DNA of 64,000 bases from Pleurocapsales cyanobacterium LEGE 10410 (GTDB taxonomy: Bacteria; Cyanobacteriota; Cyanobacteriia; Cyanobacteriales; Xenococcaceae): assembly GCA_015207195.1 (NCBI GenBank), contig JADEXJ010000004.1:1-64000 (forward strand), written 5' to 3'. Under the pieces are notes generated by a model. The model ran no database searches and was not told where the DNA came from. It saw nothing but the letters and a program-made list of their open reading frames with translations. A program made the translations under genes and the position numbers. Of the stretch, positions 26,326-37,349 are shown piece after piece (position 1 is the stretch's first letter; every line of letters starts with the position of its first letter).

Positions 26326-28338
26326 CTAACTTAATAACTCCCAACTTCTCAAAACTTCGGCAACGCTCCAGGCTTGAGCAAAACAGCCTCTGGGAGTAAA
26401 AGGAGGATCGCCGTCAAAAATTTCGCTGATGTTGCCTACGCAGCCAGTTTGTAAGTGTTCCACCATCGGTATTAAAAAATTACGAGCGGTTTCAGGCTGC
26501 CGATAAACTTTAAAGTGCGCCTGCACAAAATGACCGATTAACCAACTCCAAGTAGTCCCTTGGTGATACGCGCCATCTCGTTGTCGGCGATCGCCTCCAT
26601 AATGTCCCTGATAATCTGGATGTTTGGGAGCAAGAGATCTCAATCCATAGGGAGTTAGTAATTCCTGATTCACTACCTCGACAACCCTTCGCTGCTGTTC
26701 TAAAGTTAACAAAGATTCTGCTGATTCTAGAGCAGGAAGAGAAACCGCAAAAATTTGATTGGGACGTAGACTACTATCATTACCGTTCTCAGTGTCCAAT
26801 ACGTCGTAACAATAGCCTAATTCATTATTCCAAAATCTTTGAAAACCTCTTCTGACTAAACTTGCCAACTCGATATATTCTTGCCCCGATTGGTCTAAAA
26901 CTTGAGCTAACTGTTCCATAATTATCAAAGCGTTGTACCACAAAGCATTAATTTCTATGGGTTTGCCAGTTCGTGGCGTAACTACCCAGTCTTCGACTTT
27001 GGCATCCATCCAAGTTAATTGAACTCCTGTTTGTCCTGCATAGATCAAACCATCAGAATCTTGATGAATGTTGTAACGAGTACCTCGACGATAGCGATCG
27101 ATAATTGCAGTTAGTATGGGAAAAAGTTCCTCAATTAGGCTCTTGTCTCGTGTCTGTAGATAATAAGCATAAATAGCTTCAAAGTACCATAACGTAGCGT
27201 CTACAGTGTTATAATCAGGCGTTTGTCTACCATCGGGAAATAGATTAGGCAACATTCCGCGATCGACATACTTGGCAAAGGTACGCAAAATAGAGTGAGC
27301 TACATCAGGACGACCAGTCGCTAGAGTCAATCCAGGCAAGCTAATCATCGTATCTCTACCCCAGTCATTAAACCAGGGATAGCCAGCAATAATCGTTTTA
27401 CCTTCGGGAAATGCTGCGGTAGGACGAGCCACAATAAATTGATTTGCTGCCAAGACTAGGCGATCGCTCCCCTCAGAATTTGATCGTTCTAACTCTCGAT
27501 CGGGTTTTGTTGTCCGAAAATTGGTTAACAGTTCCTGTTCATAGTCGTATTGTGCTTGCCAAGCCAATTCAATGTCTAAATTAGGATCGGGTCGAGTGCT
27601 GGCAATAATTGTGATCGATTCCCCTGGATTTAGGGTTATGGTGCAGTTAGCAGCCAGTAAATGATCTTCGCAGTGAGTTAGACCTCGATATTTTTCTATC
27701 GCCAGGGAAAAATTGTCATACCAGATGTGCTGGGGTTTCCAGCTAACAACATGATTACTCTGGCTACTGGACAAAAGATATATGTTAGTTGCATCGGCGG
27801 TTGCTTTAATATCGATCCCGTGTTCTATGGGATTAATCTGCATCTGCCAGCCGTTACTATGAGTATCACCATGATGATCTCGATAATTGACCAGTGCGTT
27901 AAGTGATAGTGTGAGGGGTTGCCTAGCACTTTTAAGAACATAGCGAATATAGGTGGTGTTTTCTCCCTGCTCCATCCAGATCCGCTTTTCTAATCGGGCA
28001 TCAGCCAGCTGATATTGCCATACAGGAGTAGTTCCCACTAAACAAAAATTTTCCAAATTATCGTATCCTTGGGGAAAAATAGTTCCATCTCCCCAGCGAT
28101 CGCAATAAAGATCGTAATTGTGATTATTATAGGTAGCAGTCTCATTCAGCTTGGTCAACATCAAAGTACGTCCCAAAGGAGGCTGAAGAGCAGCTATTAA
28201 TAAACCGTGATAGCGTCTGGTCAATAAACCTGAAATTGTTCCCGCACCATAGCCACCAATTCCATTGGTAATCAGCCATTCTCGCGACTCAGAAGCAGCT
28301 AGGTTCCTGCAAATATTTTTACCAAATTTGACAGTCAT
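26326..28338 (-). CDS. glycogen debranching enzyme (amylo-alpha-1,6-glucosidase type)
   Basis: The 670-residue enzyme has the two-domain plan of archaeal-type debranching enzymes. The N-terminal beta-sandwich begins with [20 protein letters not shown], and the C-terminal (alpha/alpha)6 barrel carries the catalytic region [30 protein letters not shown], and [14 protein letters not shown]. It removes alpha-1,6 branches during glycogen breakdown in the cytosol. This differs from the isoamylase-type GlgX more common in bacteria. It is convergent with DUF309 and divergent from the HIT gene. Confidence 0.88.
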   Translation of the reverse strand: MTVKFGKNICRNLAASESREWLITNGIGGYGAGTISGLLTRRYHGLLIAALQPPLGRTLMLTKLNETATYNNHNYDLYCDRWGDGTIFPQGYDNLENFCLVGTTPVWQYQLADARLEKRIWMEQGENTTYIRYVLKSARQPLTLSLNALVNYRDHHGDTHSNGWQMQINPIEHGIDIKATADATNIYLLSSSQSNHVVSWKPQHIWYDNFSLAIEKYRGLTHCEDHLLAANCTITLNPGESITIIASTRPDPNLDIELAWQAQYDYEQELLTNFRTTKPDRELERSNSEGSDRLVLAANQFIVARPTAAFPEGKTIIAGYPWFNDWGRDTMISLPGLTLATGRPDVAHSILRTFAKYVDRGMLPNLFPDGRQTPDYNTVDATLWYFEAIYAYYLQTRDKSLIEELFPILTAIIDRYRRGTRYNIHQDSDGLIYAGQTGVQLTWMDAKVEDWVVTPRTGKPIEINALWYNALIIMEQLAQVLDQSGQEYIELASLVRRGFQRFWNNELGYCYDVLDTENGNDSSLRPNQIFAVSLPALESAESLLTLEQQRRVVEVVNQELLTPYGLRSLAPKHPDYQGHYGGDRRQRDGAYHQGTTWSWLIGHFVQAHFKVYRQPETARNFLIPMVEHLQTGCVGNISEIFDGDPPFTPRGCFAQAWSVAEVLRSWELLS

Positions 28339-28439
28339 ATTTTTTAACAGAAATAATCAATGGAACGTTAACAGAAGCGATCGATACTATTACAATAAGG
28401 GTTGTTGATCGGACTGAGGATAATTATTTCTTACAACCT

Positions 28440-28781
28440 ATGACAGATACTATTTTTGGCAAGATTATACGTCGCGAAATTCCTGCCGATATTGTCTATG
28501 AAGATGATTCAGCCTTAGCCTTTAAGGATGTCAATCCCCAAGCACCAACTCACATTTTGGTTGTTCCCAAACAAGCAATTCCTCGGTTATCAGAGGCTGA
28601 GGGAGAAGATACCGAATTGATGGGACATTTGCTAATGACGGTGAAAAAAGTTGCCGAACAGGTTAACCTGAGCAACGGCTACCGAGTTGTGATTAATAAT
28701 GGTGCAGACGGCGGACAAACCGTCGATCACCTTCATTTGCATATCTTAGGCGATCGCCCGATGAAATGGCCTCCAGGGTGA
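28440..28781 (+). CDS. HIT-family nucleotide hydrolase (HINT-like)
   Basis: The 113-residue protein has the histidine-triad active site HLHLHILGD, preceded by the N-terminal [19 protein letters not shown] block, and ends with MKWPPG as in Hint-type members. These enzymes hydrolyse nucleoside phosphoramidates such as adenosine 5'-phosphoramidate. It is monocistronic and convergent with the exbB-exbD pair. Confidence 0.9.
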   Translation: MTDTIFGKIIRREIPADIVYEDDSALAFKDVNPQAPTHILVVPKQAIPRLSEAEGEDTELMGHLLMTVKKVAEQVNLSNGYRVVINNGADGGQTVDHLHLHILGDRPMKWPPG

Positions 28782-28826
28782 GGATGAGTAGGAAGTAGGG
28801 AGTAATAAGTAGGAAGTTAGATCAAT

Positions 28827-29384
28827 TTAAGGTGTCGGCGGGCTAGGAGGATTGGAAAAAGGATCGATGCTGTCAGGTAATCCTGGAAAGGCTGGATTCA
28901 GCCCTGGAGTTGGCGGAGTTGCCGATGGTTGAGAACCTTCTGGTAGGGTAGCCAAAGCAACGCGAGCGCCTCCTACCTCTCGCAGAATATCTAATACTTC
29001 TACTACTTCTCTATAAGTGGAGTTTTTGGCTGCATACAAAGTCATCAAACCATCGGGGTTAGCCTGATGATATTTTTTGATTTCCCAAGCTAAGTCGCTA
29101 CGGCTAACTAAATTGCGGTCTACATATAGCTGACCGATATCATCAATGGTGACGATCAAAATATTTTGCATCTGAGGCACCCCTGTCTTCGCCTGGGGTA
29201 AGTCGAGGCTAATTGCTTGTTGCCGAGAAAAATTGACCGCAGCTAAGATAAAAAAGGTCAAAATACAAAAAATAACGTCAATTAAAGGCAAAATTTCGAT
29301 ATTTGCTCCGCTCCCTTGGCTATCATCTTGCCAGAGATGGAATGGTTTAATTGGCCTGGACTGATATTTTTTTCTGCTTGGCAT
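28827..29384 (-). CDS. exbD: ExbD/TolR-family energy transducer
   Basis: The 185-residue protein has a short cytosolic N-terminus, one transmembrane helix with the proton-relay Asp (ILPLIDVIFCILTFFILA) and a periplasmic domain with the IDDIGQLYVDRNLV and AAKNSTYREVVEVLDIL segments. The last 40 residues are Pro-rich. With ExbB it would convert proton-motive force into movement of an outer-membrane transport system. The start lies 20 bp after the exbB stop, so the two form an operon. No tonB or receptor gene is adjacent. Confidence 0.88.
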   Translation of the reverse strand: MPSRKKYQSRPIKPFHLWQDDSQGSGANIEILPLIDVIFCILTFFILAAVNFSRQQAISLDLPQAKTGVPQMQNILIVTIDDIGQLYVDRNLVSRSDLAWEIKKYHQANPDGLMTLYAAKNSTYREVVEVLDILREVGGARVALATLPEGSQPSATPPTPGLNPAFPGLPDSIDPFSNPPSPPTP

Positions 29385-29404
29385 ATTATTTCAATCTCAA
29401 CTAA

Positions 29405-30109
29405 TTACTGATTACTAATTCCAGGTGGTTTGATCTCAATAAAAGAATGATCGTTTCCTGCTACCGTATTTTCTACTTCATCTTCTGCCTGTAACCAGCG
29501 ATCGCGATACATAACTTCCAAGCGACTACCAGTACGACGCAAGATCCTGACTTGGTTTGACCACAAAGCCTGAAAGAGACGATAAAAGCTCAGGCTGATA
29601 ATAGCAATTAACAATCCGACTGCGGTAGAAATCAAAGATTCGCCAATTCCCAAAGTTACTCCAGAGGAATCTGCCGTACCCAAGTCGCTGATTCTAATTG
29701 AGCTTAAGGCTTGAATCAGACCCCAAACCGTTCCAAATAGACCGAGGAGGGGAGAAAGAGCAATAATCGCTTCTAAGGTTTTATCTCCCTTACGCATTCG
29801 AGCTAACTGTTCTTCTGCTGCCGATTCTAAAGCCAGGTGAAATATATCGGGATCTGGGTTAGACAATCTAAAAGGAGAATAAACAAAATTCCCCAAGGGA
29901 TGATTGATATGTTCTTGAGCAATCTTACCGACTAAATCCCAGTTGCGCTCGGCAGCCTCCATAATACGATTAAATATTTTTTTCTCCTTGAAAACTACTC
30001 TAGACCAAAACCAAATCCGCTCTAAAATAGTCGAGATAGATAGTACGGAAAGTAATAGCAGGGGATACATTGAGATACCGCCCTTTTCAATAATTTCTAG
30101 AAAATTCAC
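29405..30109 (-). CDS. exbB: ExbB/TolQ/MotA-family proton channel
   Basis: The 234-residue membrane protein has an N-terminal helix ([24 protein letters not shown]), a cytosolic loop and two further helices with the family signature [14 protein letters not shown] and [17 protein letters not shown], whose polar Thr/Ser residues line the proton path. It is the first gene of the exbB-exbD operon. Which outer-membrane process it drives is not visible, and TonB-dependent uptake or motility are both possible for this family. Confidence 0.9.
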   Translation of the reverse strand: MNFLEIIEKGGISMYPLLLLSVLSISTILERIWFWSRVVFKEKKIFNRIMEAAERNWDLVGKIAQEHINHPLGNFVYSPFRLSNPDPDIFHLALESAAEEQLARMRKGDKTLEAIIALSPLLGLFGTVWGLIQALSSIRISDLGTADSSGVTLGIGESLISTAVGLLIAIISLSFYRLFQALWSNQVRILRRTGSRLEVMYRDRWLQAEDEVENTVAGNDHSFIEIKPPGISNQ

Positions 30110-30385
30110 TTGGCTAATTACCTATAATAATATTTTTAATTAAAATCACTTCTCGAACAGCTTAAGTTATTCCAGTTTAAATCCATATATATAAATAACA
30201 CAGGTTAACGCAAAATCCTGGTTAAGAAAATTTTTGCCCCAGAACCCTTAATTGATCTTGTATGGATTGGCAATTAAGCATTGATAACCGTTGAGAACAC
30301 CTAAGTAAAATGCGATCGCGACAGATCGAACTGACAAATCATTTTTGAAATAATCGTTGGCTCACCAATTTGTAATTACTAATCA

Positions 30386-30841
30386 TCAAGCTACTGTAAT
30401 TTCGTCTTCAAGGTAGTCTCGTAGCTGTCTGTCGTGGTCGTGACTGAGATCGCCCAAAGGTAATTCATCTCTAGCAAATGCTTTGACCTGCAACACTTCT
30501 AGCTTATCCTCTGGTTCCAATTCTCCTTCCGCTTCAACTTCCAATAAGATGGAAATTGAATGTATCCGAGGGTCGCGCTTGGGATCGGAATAAACCCCTC
30601 GTAGACGTTTAATTTTAGTTAGCCTTAAACCAGTTTCTTCTTCCAATTCTCGACTAGCAGCATGAGGAATGTCTTCTCCCCAATCAATCATGCCTCCTGG
30701 TAAGCCCCATTTTCCTGAATCGCTACGCTGTATCAGGACGATGCGACCGTCAGGCAAAACGGGAATAATGGTTGTGCCAGCAACGGGATGGCGGAAAATA
30801 ATGCCGAGTACCGTAGAAATAAATCGCCAAGAACGACGCAT
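30386..30841 (-). CDS. Nudix hydrolase
   Basis: The 151-residue protein carries a complete Nudix box starting GGMIDWGED and ending RELEEETGL, followed by the usual strand KRLRGVYSDPKR. Such enzymes cleave nucleoside diphosphates linked to other groups, and the specific substrate is not evident. The N-terminus is slightly hydrophobic (FISTVLGIIFRHP). It lies 54 bp after the argH stop, on the same strand and downstream of it, so co-transcription with argH is possible. Confidence 0.88.
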   Translation of the reverse strand: MRRSWRFISTVLGIIFRHPVAGTTIIPVLPDGRIVLIQRSDSGKWGLPGGMIDWGEDIPHAASRELEEETGLRLTKIKRLRGVYSDPKRDPRIHSISILLEVEAEGELEPEDKLEVLQVKAFARDELPLGDLSHDHDRQLRDYLEDEITVA

Positions 30842-30895
30842 AAAGTAAAAATTTAATATTGAGTGTTGAATTTGGGTAGTAAGCAGGAAAAAAGT

Positions 30896-32281
30896 TTAGA
30901 GATCTATGATGGACTTTGCTCTGGCGATCGCCTGATGTACTTGTTCAAAACCAGTACCACCATAACTATTGCGGGCAGAAACCACCTGTTTGGGGGCGAT
31001 CGCTTCATAGATGTCGGACTCAAAAGCGGGATGCAGTTGTTGCCATTCATCTAAAGTAAGATCTTTTAGCAGTTTTCCAGCAGCTAGGCTAGTTTTTACT
31101 ACCTTACCTACCAGATTATAAGCCTCACGAAACGGAACGTCTTTAGAGGCAAGATAATCGGCAACATCGGTAGCGTTGGAAAAATCTTCTGCTACGGCTT
31201 CGGCTAATCTAGTGGTTTTAAATTCAATTCCTTCTTCGAGCAAAATAGTCATGGCTTCTAAGCAAGCCTTAACGGTTTTGACTCCATCAAAGATCCCCTC
31301 CTTGTCTTCCTGTAAGTCTTTGTTGTATGCCAGGGGTAAACCCTTCATGATTACCAGCAATGCCTGAAGATGTCCAAAAACTCGTCCTGTTTTACCCCGC
31401 ACCAATTCGGGAATGTCGGGATTTTTTTTCTGGGGCATAATGCTCGATCCTGTGGCACAAGTATCTTTGAGAGTAATAAAACTAAATTCCTGAGATGCCC
31501 AGAGAATCATTTCTTCACTCAGGCGACTCAGATGTACCATAATCAAGCTGGCAGCACAGAGAAACTCGATCGCAAAATCGCGATCGCTCACTCCATCCAA
31601 ACTATTCTCATATACGCGATCAAATCCTAGTAAGTCGGCAGTATATTGGCGATCGATAGGAAAAGTCGTCCCTGCCAATGCACCGCAGCCTAAAGGAGAT
31701 ATATTAGTTCGCTGATAAACATCGTTTAGTCTTTCCCAGTCTCGTTGCGACATTTGGAAATAAGCCAACAGGTGATGAGCCAAACTGATTGGCTGCGCTC
31801 TTTGTAGATGAGTATAGCCAGGAATTAGAGTCTCGACATGGTTTTGGCTATGAGATAGCAATGCTGCTTGAAATCGCCGTAAATGTTGCTGTATTTGCCT
31901 GATTTCGGCTCTCAAATATAGTCTGATATCTGTTCCAACCTGATCGTTGCGCGATCGCGCCGTATGGAGCTTTTTTCCCACATCTCCAACAATCTCAATT
32001 AAACGTTGTTCTACAGCAAAATGAACATCTTCCGCTTCTACCCCTGGATTAAAATTGCCCTGGCGATATTCGGTGCGAATTTGCTCCAAACCAGATACTA
32101 GCTGTTGGGCTTCTGTATCGGTAATAATTTTGGTCGAGCCAAGCATTTTGGCATGAGCGATCGAACCAGTCAGATCGTATTCGAGCAGTTCAATATCGAA
32201 ACCAATGCTGGCATTAAAAATAGCGATCGCTGGGTTTAAAGCAGATTCAAAGCGATCGCTCCAAGTTTTTTGCTGGCTCAC
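30896..32281 (-). CDS. argH: argininosuccinate lyase
   Basis: The 461-residue enzyme splits argininosuccinate into arginine and fumarate, the last step of arginine synthesis. It shows the fumarase-superfamily signature [12 protein letters not shown] with the catalytic Ser, plus [13 protein letters not shown] and [11 protein letters not shown]. The start is GTG at 32281. Length is normal. Confidence 0.96.
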   Translation of the reverse strand: MSQQKTWSDRFESALNPAIAIFNASIGFDIELLEYDLTGSIAHAKMLGSTKIITDTEAQQLVSGLEQIRTEYRQGNFNPGVEAEDVHFAVEQRLIEIVGDVGKKLHTARSRNDQVGTDIRLYLRAEIRQIQQHLRRFQAALLSHSQNHVETLIPGYTHLQRAQPISLAHHLLAYFQMSQRDWERLNDVYQRTNISPLGCGALAGTTFPIDRQYTADLLGFDRVYENSLDGVSDRDFAIEFLCAASLIMVHLSRLSEEMILWASQEFSFITLKDTCATGSSIMPQKKNPDIPELVRGKTGRVFGHLQALLVIMKGLPLAYNKDLQEDKEGIFDGVKTVKACLEAMTILLEEGIEFKTTRLAEAVAEDFSNATDVADYLASKDVPFREAYNLVGKVVKTSLAAGKLLKDLTLDEWQQLHPAFESDIYEAIAPKQVVSARNSYGGTGFEQVHQAIARAKSIIDL

Positions 32282-32378
32282 GGTAAAAGTTTGAGATTAC
32301 GGGACTAAATTATTTTAAATCATTAGTTACTGGTTATTAGTTATTGGTCATTAGTTATTAGTTTCTGACTATCAATAA

Positions 32379-32597
32379 CTACCCTGTAAAGCCTTTAAAC
32401 GTATAGCCAAAAAATACTCCAATTAGCAATGCCCAAACTTGTCCCGAATCAATGAAATAGTACCAAGCATCTTCGATTTGACCGAGAATATCTGGATCTT
32501 CAATTCGCTGCGCTAACAGACTGGAGACGGGGAGCAAGTAATTGTGGTGAATCTCGATGATTAATTGTACGAGTCGGTCGTCAAACAAGATTTCCAT
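32379..32597 (-). CDS. small protein with C-terminal membrane helix
   Basis: The 72-residue product is acidic and helical in its first 50 residues (HHNYLLPVSSLLAQRIED, DILGQIEDAWYYFIDSG) and ends with a likely transmembrane segment VWALLIGVFFGYTFKGF. I chose the ATG at 32597, because the eleven residues before it look unrelated. I do not recognise the family. It sits between argH and the phosphatase gene on the same strand, after a short run of heptamer-like DNA (ATTAGTTATTGGTC). Confidence 0.55.
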   Translation of the reverse strand: MEILFDDRLVQLIIEIHHNYLLPVSSLLAQRIEDPDILGQIEDAWYYFIDSGQVWALLIGVFFGYTFKGFTG

Positions 32598-32781
32598 AAG
32601 AATTACAGTTCTATATAACGTAAACTGCACCCAATTTAATCTCAGATTATCTAAACCGCCACCGTAGCAACTTGTATTATATAGTCGTTAAAAAAATAGA
32701 AAAGATTTTGATTAAGCTGTTGAATAGCAAATAACGAATAACAAATGACTGATAGCGACTATAAACTAACTTTCTAGCCAG

Positions 32782-34221
32782 CTAATCTATCGCCTGAACC
32801 TGCATCACAATCGAGGTCATATCGTCGCCAGAACTTGCATTCGCCCCGCTAAACTGCTTCACCTGCGTAAAAATGTGAGCTAAAATTTCATCTGGAGTAT
32901 CCAGGTGCTGACAAGCCCATTTAAAACATAGACTGAGATTTTCTTCATCAAAGCGATCGCCATCTTCGTTAGCAGCATCGGTAAAGCCGTCAGTATAATA
33001 AATAATCGTATCTCCAGGAGCTAGCTGCACCGTTGCGTCTTCATATTCTGATTCCATATCCAGACCGATCAGCATTCCCCAACTGTCCAACTTTTCCAAG
33101 GTGTTGGTCGCTTTACGCCAGAGTAGAGGTGGATTATGAGCAGCGTTAGTAAAAGACAGGGTTTGCTGTTGCGGGTCATATTCTGAATAGAACATACTCA
33201 CAAAGCGATGAGAATTTTCCAGATCGGCATACATTACCCGATTGAGATGACGCATAATCTGCGCTGGAGAATGGCGGTTTAAAACTTCTGCGCGCAGCAT
33301 TCCCCTGGTCATGGTCATAATTAGTCCTGCGGGAACACCTTTGCCCATCACATCACCAATTACAATGCTCCAAGGAACATCAGAAGCTTCTGACTGAATG
33401 TCTTCCAGACGGTCATAGTTGGTAGGAATAAAATCATAGTAATCTCCTCCTACTCGACTTGCGGTTTCGCATTTAGCTGCGATCGCTAATCCGCGAATTT
33501 GAGGACATTTGCTTGGCAAAAGTCGCAACTGAATTTCTGAAGCGATTTCCAGTTCACGGTCTTGTCTTTCTTTGGAGCGTAATTCTACCGTCAGTTCGTG
33601 GTTGGCGATCGCTACTGCCGTTTGATCGGATACCAGTTGGGTTAACTTTCTTCTAGTTGGTGTCCAGTTGTAGTTTGGCTCGGTGCTAAATACGTAAAGA
33701 CGACCCTGTTCGATATTTTTAACGAGAATCGGTGTGCCAAAAAATTGAATTTTTGATTCTAATTCTTGGTTAATTTTTTCATCAATGATTTCTGATAGTC
33801 GTGAAGTCTTAACGGTTTGATGCTGATCGATCTGGGACTGATTGATCAGATTGTTTACCTGCTCGAAGACACGACGTACTTCCAAACCAATCTTACTGTC
33901 TTGACAATGAATTTGTTCTAGATGTACTTTATTAGCTTTGTATAAAATCAATGCTCCACCAATAGAGTCAGTAACTCTAGCTGCCATCAAAGGAGTTAAT
34001 TCTAAAAACTGATTCAGATTACTAAAGCTACGTAGGGCAAATCCTAAAGAACTTAACAAATCTTGAACTTTATTTTGTTCCCTCTGAAGATCGGCTACCA
34101 ACTTTTTTAGTGCTACAACGGGATTGGAGACTTCATTAGAAGAGCAATCTTTACCATTGTTTTCTTGAGAGGGATGGCTATGAGAAGATACGACAGTCAT
34201 TGCCTCTACGAATTTAGACAT
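32782..34221 (-). CDS. GAF-like/SpoIIE-type PP2C serine phosphatase
   Basis: The 479-residue protein has a helical N-terminus, a GAF-like sensor region (about 45-210) and a SpoIIE/RsbU-type phosphatase domain. The phosphatase metal-binding sites are seen in RVGGDYYDF, VIGDVMGKGVPAGLIM, TIIYYTDGFTDAAN and GDDMTSIVMQ. Such proteins dephosphorylate anti-anti-sigma-like STAS proteins. No STAS or anti-sigma gene is adjacent, so the partner lies elsewhere. Confidence 0.9.
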   Translation of the reverse strand: MSKFVEAMTVVSSHSHPSQENNGKDCSSNEVSNPVVALKKLVADLQREQNKVQDLLSSLGFALRSFSNLNQFLELTPLMAARVTDSIGGALILYKANKVHLEQIHCQDSKIGLEVRRVFEQVNNLINQSQIDQHQTVKTSRLSEIIDEKINQELESKIQFFGTPILVKNIEQGRLYVFSTEPNYNWTPTRRKLTQLVSDQTAVAIANHELTVELRSKERQDRELEIASEIQLRLLPSKCPQIRGLAIAAKCETASRVGGDYYDFIPTNYDRLEDIQSEASDVPWSIVIGDVMGKGVPAGLIMTMTRGMLRAEVLNRHSPAQIMRHLNRVMYADLENSHRFVSMFYSEYDPQQQTLSFTNAAHNPPLLWRKATNTLEKLDSWGMLIGLDMESEYEDATVQLAPGDTIIYYTDGFTDAANEDGDRFDEENLSLCFKWACQHLDTPDEILAHIFTQVKQFSGANASSGDDMTSIVMQVQAID

Positions 34222-34476
34222 TATTTCAATTCATTAGTCGAAAATATACTCAAGGTACAGTAATACTAAAACATTAAATTAGATAGGAACAAAATAATTT
34301 TAATCTCTACCAAATTAATGACCAGCTTGCGGTAGATTTATCAAAGACAGTACCTATATTTTGCCTACCGAGATCTGGGTTGATTTATAATAACTCGAAT
34401 TAGCTAATACGCCAATGAAGTAAAGCAAATACACAAAAATTTTCAACAACAAATAACTATTTGAATTATATGTTGT

Positions 34477-36030
34477 TTAACCATCAAGCAAAGCTTCGAC
34501 AAATTCATAACTAGAAAAGGGACGAAGATCCTCGATACCTTCTCCTGCGCCAACAAAGCGAATAGGTAGATTTAGCTGTTGGGTTACTGCTAATGCTACG
34601 CCACCCTTGGCACTTCCATCGAGCTTAGTTAAGACCACACCACTTAATTGAGCAGCTTCAGAAAACACTTGAGCTTGACGTAAGCCGTTTTGCCCTAGAG
34701 TTGCATCTAAAACTAATAAAGATTCTACTTTAGCGTGGGGTGCTTTCTTGTCAATAATTCGACGGATTTTTGACAATTCTGCCATCAAATTTTGCTTATT
34801 TTGTAATCTTCCTGCGGTATCTACTAATAATAATTCTGTATTTTTTGCCTGAGCAGCAGCGATCGCATCAAATACTACTGCTGCTGGATCGGTGTTTTGA
34901 CCTGGATTAGCAATCACTGGAGTGTTGCTGCGTTCTCCCCAAACCTGTACCTGCTGTACCGCAGCAGCCCGAAAAGTATCCGCAGCAGCAATTAAGCAAT
35001 TATAGCCAGATTTTTGACCCAGGTTTGCTAATTTACCGATAGTGGTAGTTTTTCCCGCACCGTTTACTCCCGTCAACAGCCAGATATTAAACTCATCCTT
35101 TTCGGGAACAAAAGCGTTATCTTGTTTCCCAGCCAGGGGTTTATCTAAAATATCTTGTAAGATAGTTTTGAGATAGGCGATCGCCCGATCTGGCGGTAAG
35201 GCTTCTTGCTTGAGTTTTGTCTGAAGAGTCTCAATAATATAGTCAGTGGCTTCAATTCCCACATCTGCTTGCAGCAATAGACTCTCAATCTCCACTACCG
35301 CATCGTCATTAAGAGGTCCTTTACCGACAATTGACTTTAGCTGATTAATCAAGCTGATACGAGTTTTACCCAGTCCCTGACGCAGCTTAGTCAGCCAGCT
35401 AATTTCTTCCTCTGTAACATCTTCTGCTGTTCTACCACTACCCGCTAAAACCTTAGAAGACCAAATAAAGTCCTCGTCCAGTTCTACTTCTTCTATGGCT
35501 GGTTCTTCGGCTGGAGTTTCAATCGCCGTTTCTTTCAGCTTTTCCAATCCCTGAGATTTTTTCATCCAGGCAGGAACGTTCTTGGCTGGCGTAGAAGCTT
35601 CTGCTATTGCTTCTTCTATAGCTTTTTCAGTATCTGATGCCTCTTCGTTCCCAACTTCTGTTGGCGCTACTTCCTCTGACTCTTCTACATCTAGAGCTGT
35701 TTCTACCTCTGTAGCTATAGTTTTTGTTGCTGATTCGGCTACTTCGGTTTTCCCTGCTACTGGTTCTACTGCTAAATTATCTACTGCGGTATTTTCTTCT
35801 ATGTTTGAGGCTTCAGATTCGTCTGCCGTTTCTACTACCTCTGTGGCAGCTACGGCTTCGCCCTTACGTTGCTGAATATTTTGATAAGCAGCTTTAGCAA
35901 AAGCAAGATAGTCTGGTTCGGCTATTTCTTCTGCGGTAGCCGATTCTGTAGTTACTTCAGGTTTAGTTTCTTGAGGAGTTACTTCAGGCTGTTGCTGTGC
36001 TTTTTCGTTACGGCGAAACCAATTAAACAT
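34477..36030 (-). CDS. ftsY: signal recognition particle receptor FtsY
   Basis: The 517-residue GTPase docks ribosome-SRP complexes at the membrane. The C-terminal NG domain has GVNGAGKTTTIGKLA (P-loop, near residue 327), DTFRAAAVQQ, DTAGRLQNK and TKLDGSAKGG. The first 200 or so residues form an Ala/Glu/Thr/Val-rich acidic extension typical of bacterial FtsY A domains, here low in complexity and long. It is monocistronic. Confidence 0.95.
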   Translation of the reverse strand: MFNWFRRNEKAQQQPEVTPQETKPEVTTESATAEEIAEPDYLAFAKAAYQNIQQRKGEAVAATEVVETADESEASNIEENTAVDNLAVEPVAGKTEVAESATKTIATEVETALDVEESEEVAPTEVGNEEASDTEKAIEEAIAEASTPAKNVPAWMKKSQGLEKLKETAIETPAEEPAIEEVELDEDFIWSSKVLAGSGRTAEDVTEEEISWLTKLRQGLGKTRISLINQLKSIVGKGPLNDDAVVEIESLLLQADVGIEATDYIIETLQTKLKQEALPPDRAIAYLKTILQDILDKPLAGKQDNAFVPEKDEFNIWLLTGVNGAGKTTTIGKLANLGQKSGYNCLIAAADTFRAAAVQQVQVWGERSNTPVIANPGQNTDPAAVVFDAIAAAQAKNTELLLVDTAGRLQNKQNLMAELSKIRRIIDKKAPHAKVESLLVLDATLGQNGLRQAQVFSEAAQLSGVVLTKLDGSAKGGVALAVTQQLNLPIRFVGAGEGIEDLRPFSSYEFVEALLDG

Positions 36031-36168
36031 GGTGAGAGAGAAAATGAACCTACTTGTTATTAGTTTATAGATAATACCAAGGTTCGATCCAATATTAATT
36101 CTTTAGCTCGGTGGTAATTACACTACCAGTTGGTTTTTAAAGAAACTTCTCTTATATTTCACCTAATT

Positions 36169-36621
36169 TCAGCTAGTTAAAACTATTTTACCCATCGCTT
36201 TTCCCGATTCGAGATAAGTATGAGCAGCAGCAACTTCTGTCAAAGGAAAAACACGATCATCTATCAGTGGACGAATTTGTCCTTCATCGACCAAGTTAGC
36301 TATTTTACTAAGAATCTGACCGTGATAAGGGCGATCGCTTCCCGTCAACAGAGGAATAAGCATATAGACTAAATGCAAAGTAAGTCCTTTGGCATGGAGT
36401 AAAGTTAAATCCTGCTGGGATAGAGATACAGTCGAGATAACTGTGCCATTAAGCTTGACCGCTTTAAAAGCGTTTTGTAGATTATCGTTGCCTACGGTAT
36501 CGAAAACTAGATCGAAACCACAACCGTCAGTATATTGAGCCACAAATTCTTTGACGGGAGTTTGGAGATAATTAATTGTTACATCTGCGCCTAACGCCAG
36601 GGCGATCGCTTTGATTATCTT
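36169..36621 (-). pseudogene. 3' relic of a zinc-type alcohol dehydrogenase/quinone oxidoreductase
   Basis: The frame encodes only the C-terminal part of a medium-chain dehydrogenase: a LGADVTINY start of the NAD(P) domain, then GFDLVFDTVGN, LNGTVISTVS and the end AHTYLESGKAMGKIVL. The catalytic N-terminal half and the GxGxxG motif are absent. Upstream in frame, homology stops near 36621 and a TAG follows at 36658-36660, inside the 3' end of the adjacent membrane protein gene. The remaining piece starts only at GTG (36543). This is a truncated gene and not a functional enzyme. Confidence 0.75.
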
Positions 36622-36625
36622 AAAC

Positions 36626-37246
36626 TTAGTGTAAATTGTTGAATTTGGGTCGTTCGACTATTTTTACTAAACTCAAGCCAGTAATACATCCAGCAATTGC
36701 CCCACAAATAGTTAACAAAATAATGGGAATAAATATCCCTTCATAACTATTGTTGTTTAGAGGAACAATAATACAAACCGCAATTATAAAATAACTTATT
36801 GTATAAGCTATTACACTTGCAATAAGCCATAAGTTTGCCCGATAGTATCTTCTTCTTAGCATTAACCATTGAAAAAAACCAGCTAAAGTCCCTGTAATAA
36901 TCCCTGCCAAGGTATATTTTAAAACAAAAGATATGTATCCCAGGGAATAAGAGGTTAGCATAGCAACTAATAACATAGATATCATGTAAGTTATTGGTAA
37001 TGCTATAGTCCAACTCAAAATGCCTATAAGAATCCATTGATTGCTATCGTGCCACTTTCCAATTATCCAGCCTTGAGCAGAATTTACGATCAATATAACT
37101 ATAAAGACAAGCTTATAAGTATTCAATATTGATAATCCTAAAAGATTGAGATATTGATTGAGATAAATACATAGTGACCAACCTGTAATAGGAGCAATGG
37201 TGTTGATTATTATCCAATAAAAGATCGCGTTCGGTTTATTTAACAT
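36626..37246 (-). CDS. integral membrane protein of unknown function
   Basis: The 206-residue protein is almost wholly hydrophobic, with about six membrane helices. The segment GFFQWLMLRRRYYRANLWLIAS followed by a C-terminal GAIAGCITGLSLV helix recalls a group of cyanobacterial conserved membrane proteins of unknown function. The gene is strikingly AT-rich. Its stop codon abuts the dehydrogenase relic downstream, so its 3' boundary coincides with the break in that gene. Confidence 0.65.
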   Translation of the reverse strand: MLNKPNAIFYWIIINTIAPITGWSLCIYLNQYLNLLGLSILNTYKLVFIVILIVNSAQGWIIGKWHDSNQWILIGILSWTIALPITYMISMLLVAMLTSYSLGYISFVLKYTLAGIITGTLAGFFQWLMLRRRYYRANLWLIASVIAYTISYFIIAVCIIVPLNNNSYEGIFIPIILLTICGAIAGCITGLSLVKIVERPKFNNLH

Positions 37247-37349
37247 GAAATAATAAAATTAAAGACTAAATTACGATCGCCGTCCGAATTCAGAAGACTT
37301 TTGGCAACCAAAGTAAAGTGAGTTCAAAATTAGGATTTCGGAATTCTAA

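Noticed and set aside
36081-36090. tRNA T-loop-like GGTTCGATCC
   Set aside because: The flanks do not pair as a T-stem and no cloverleaf can be drawn.
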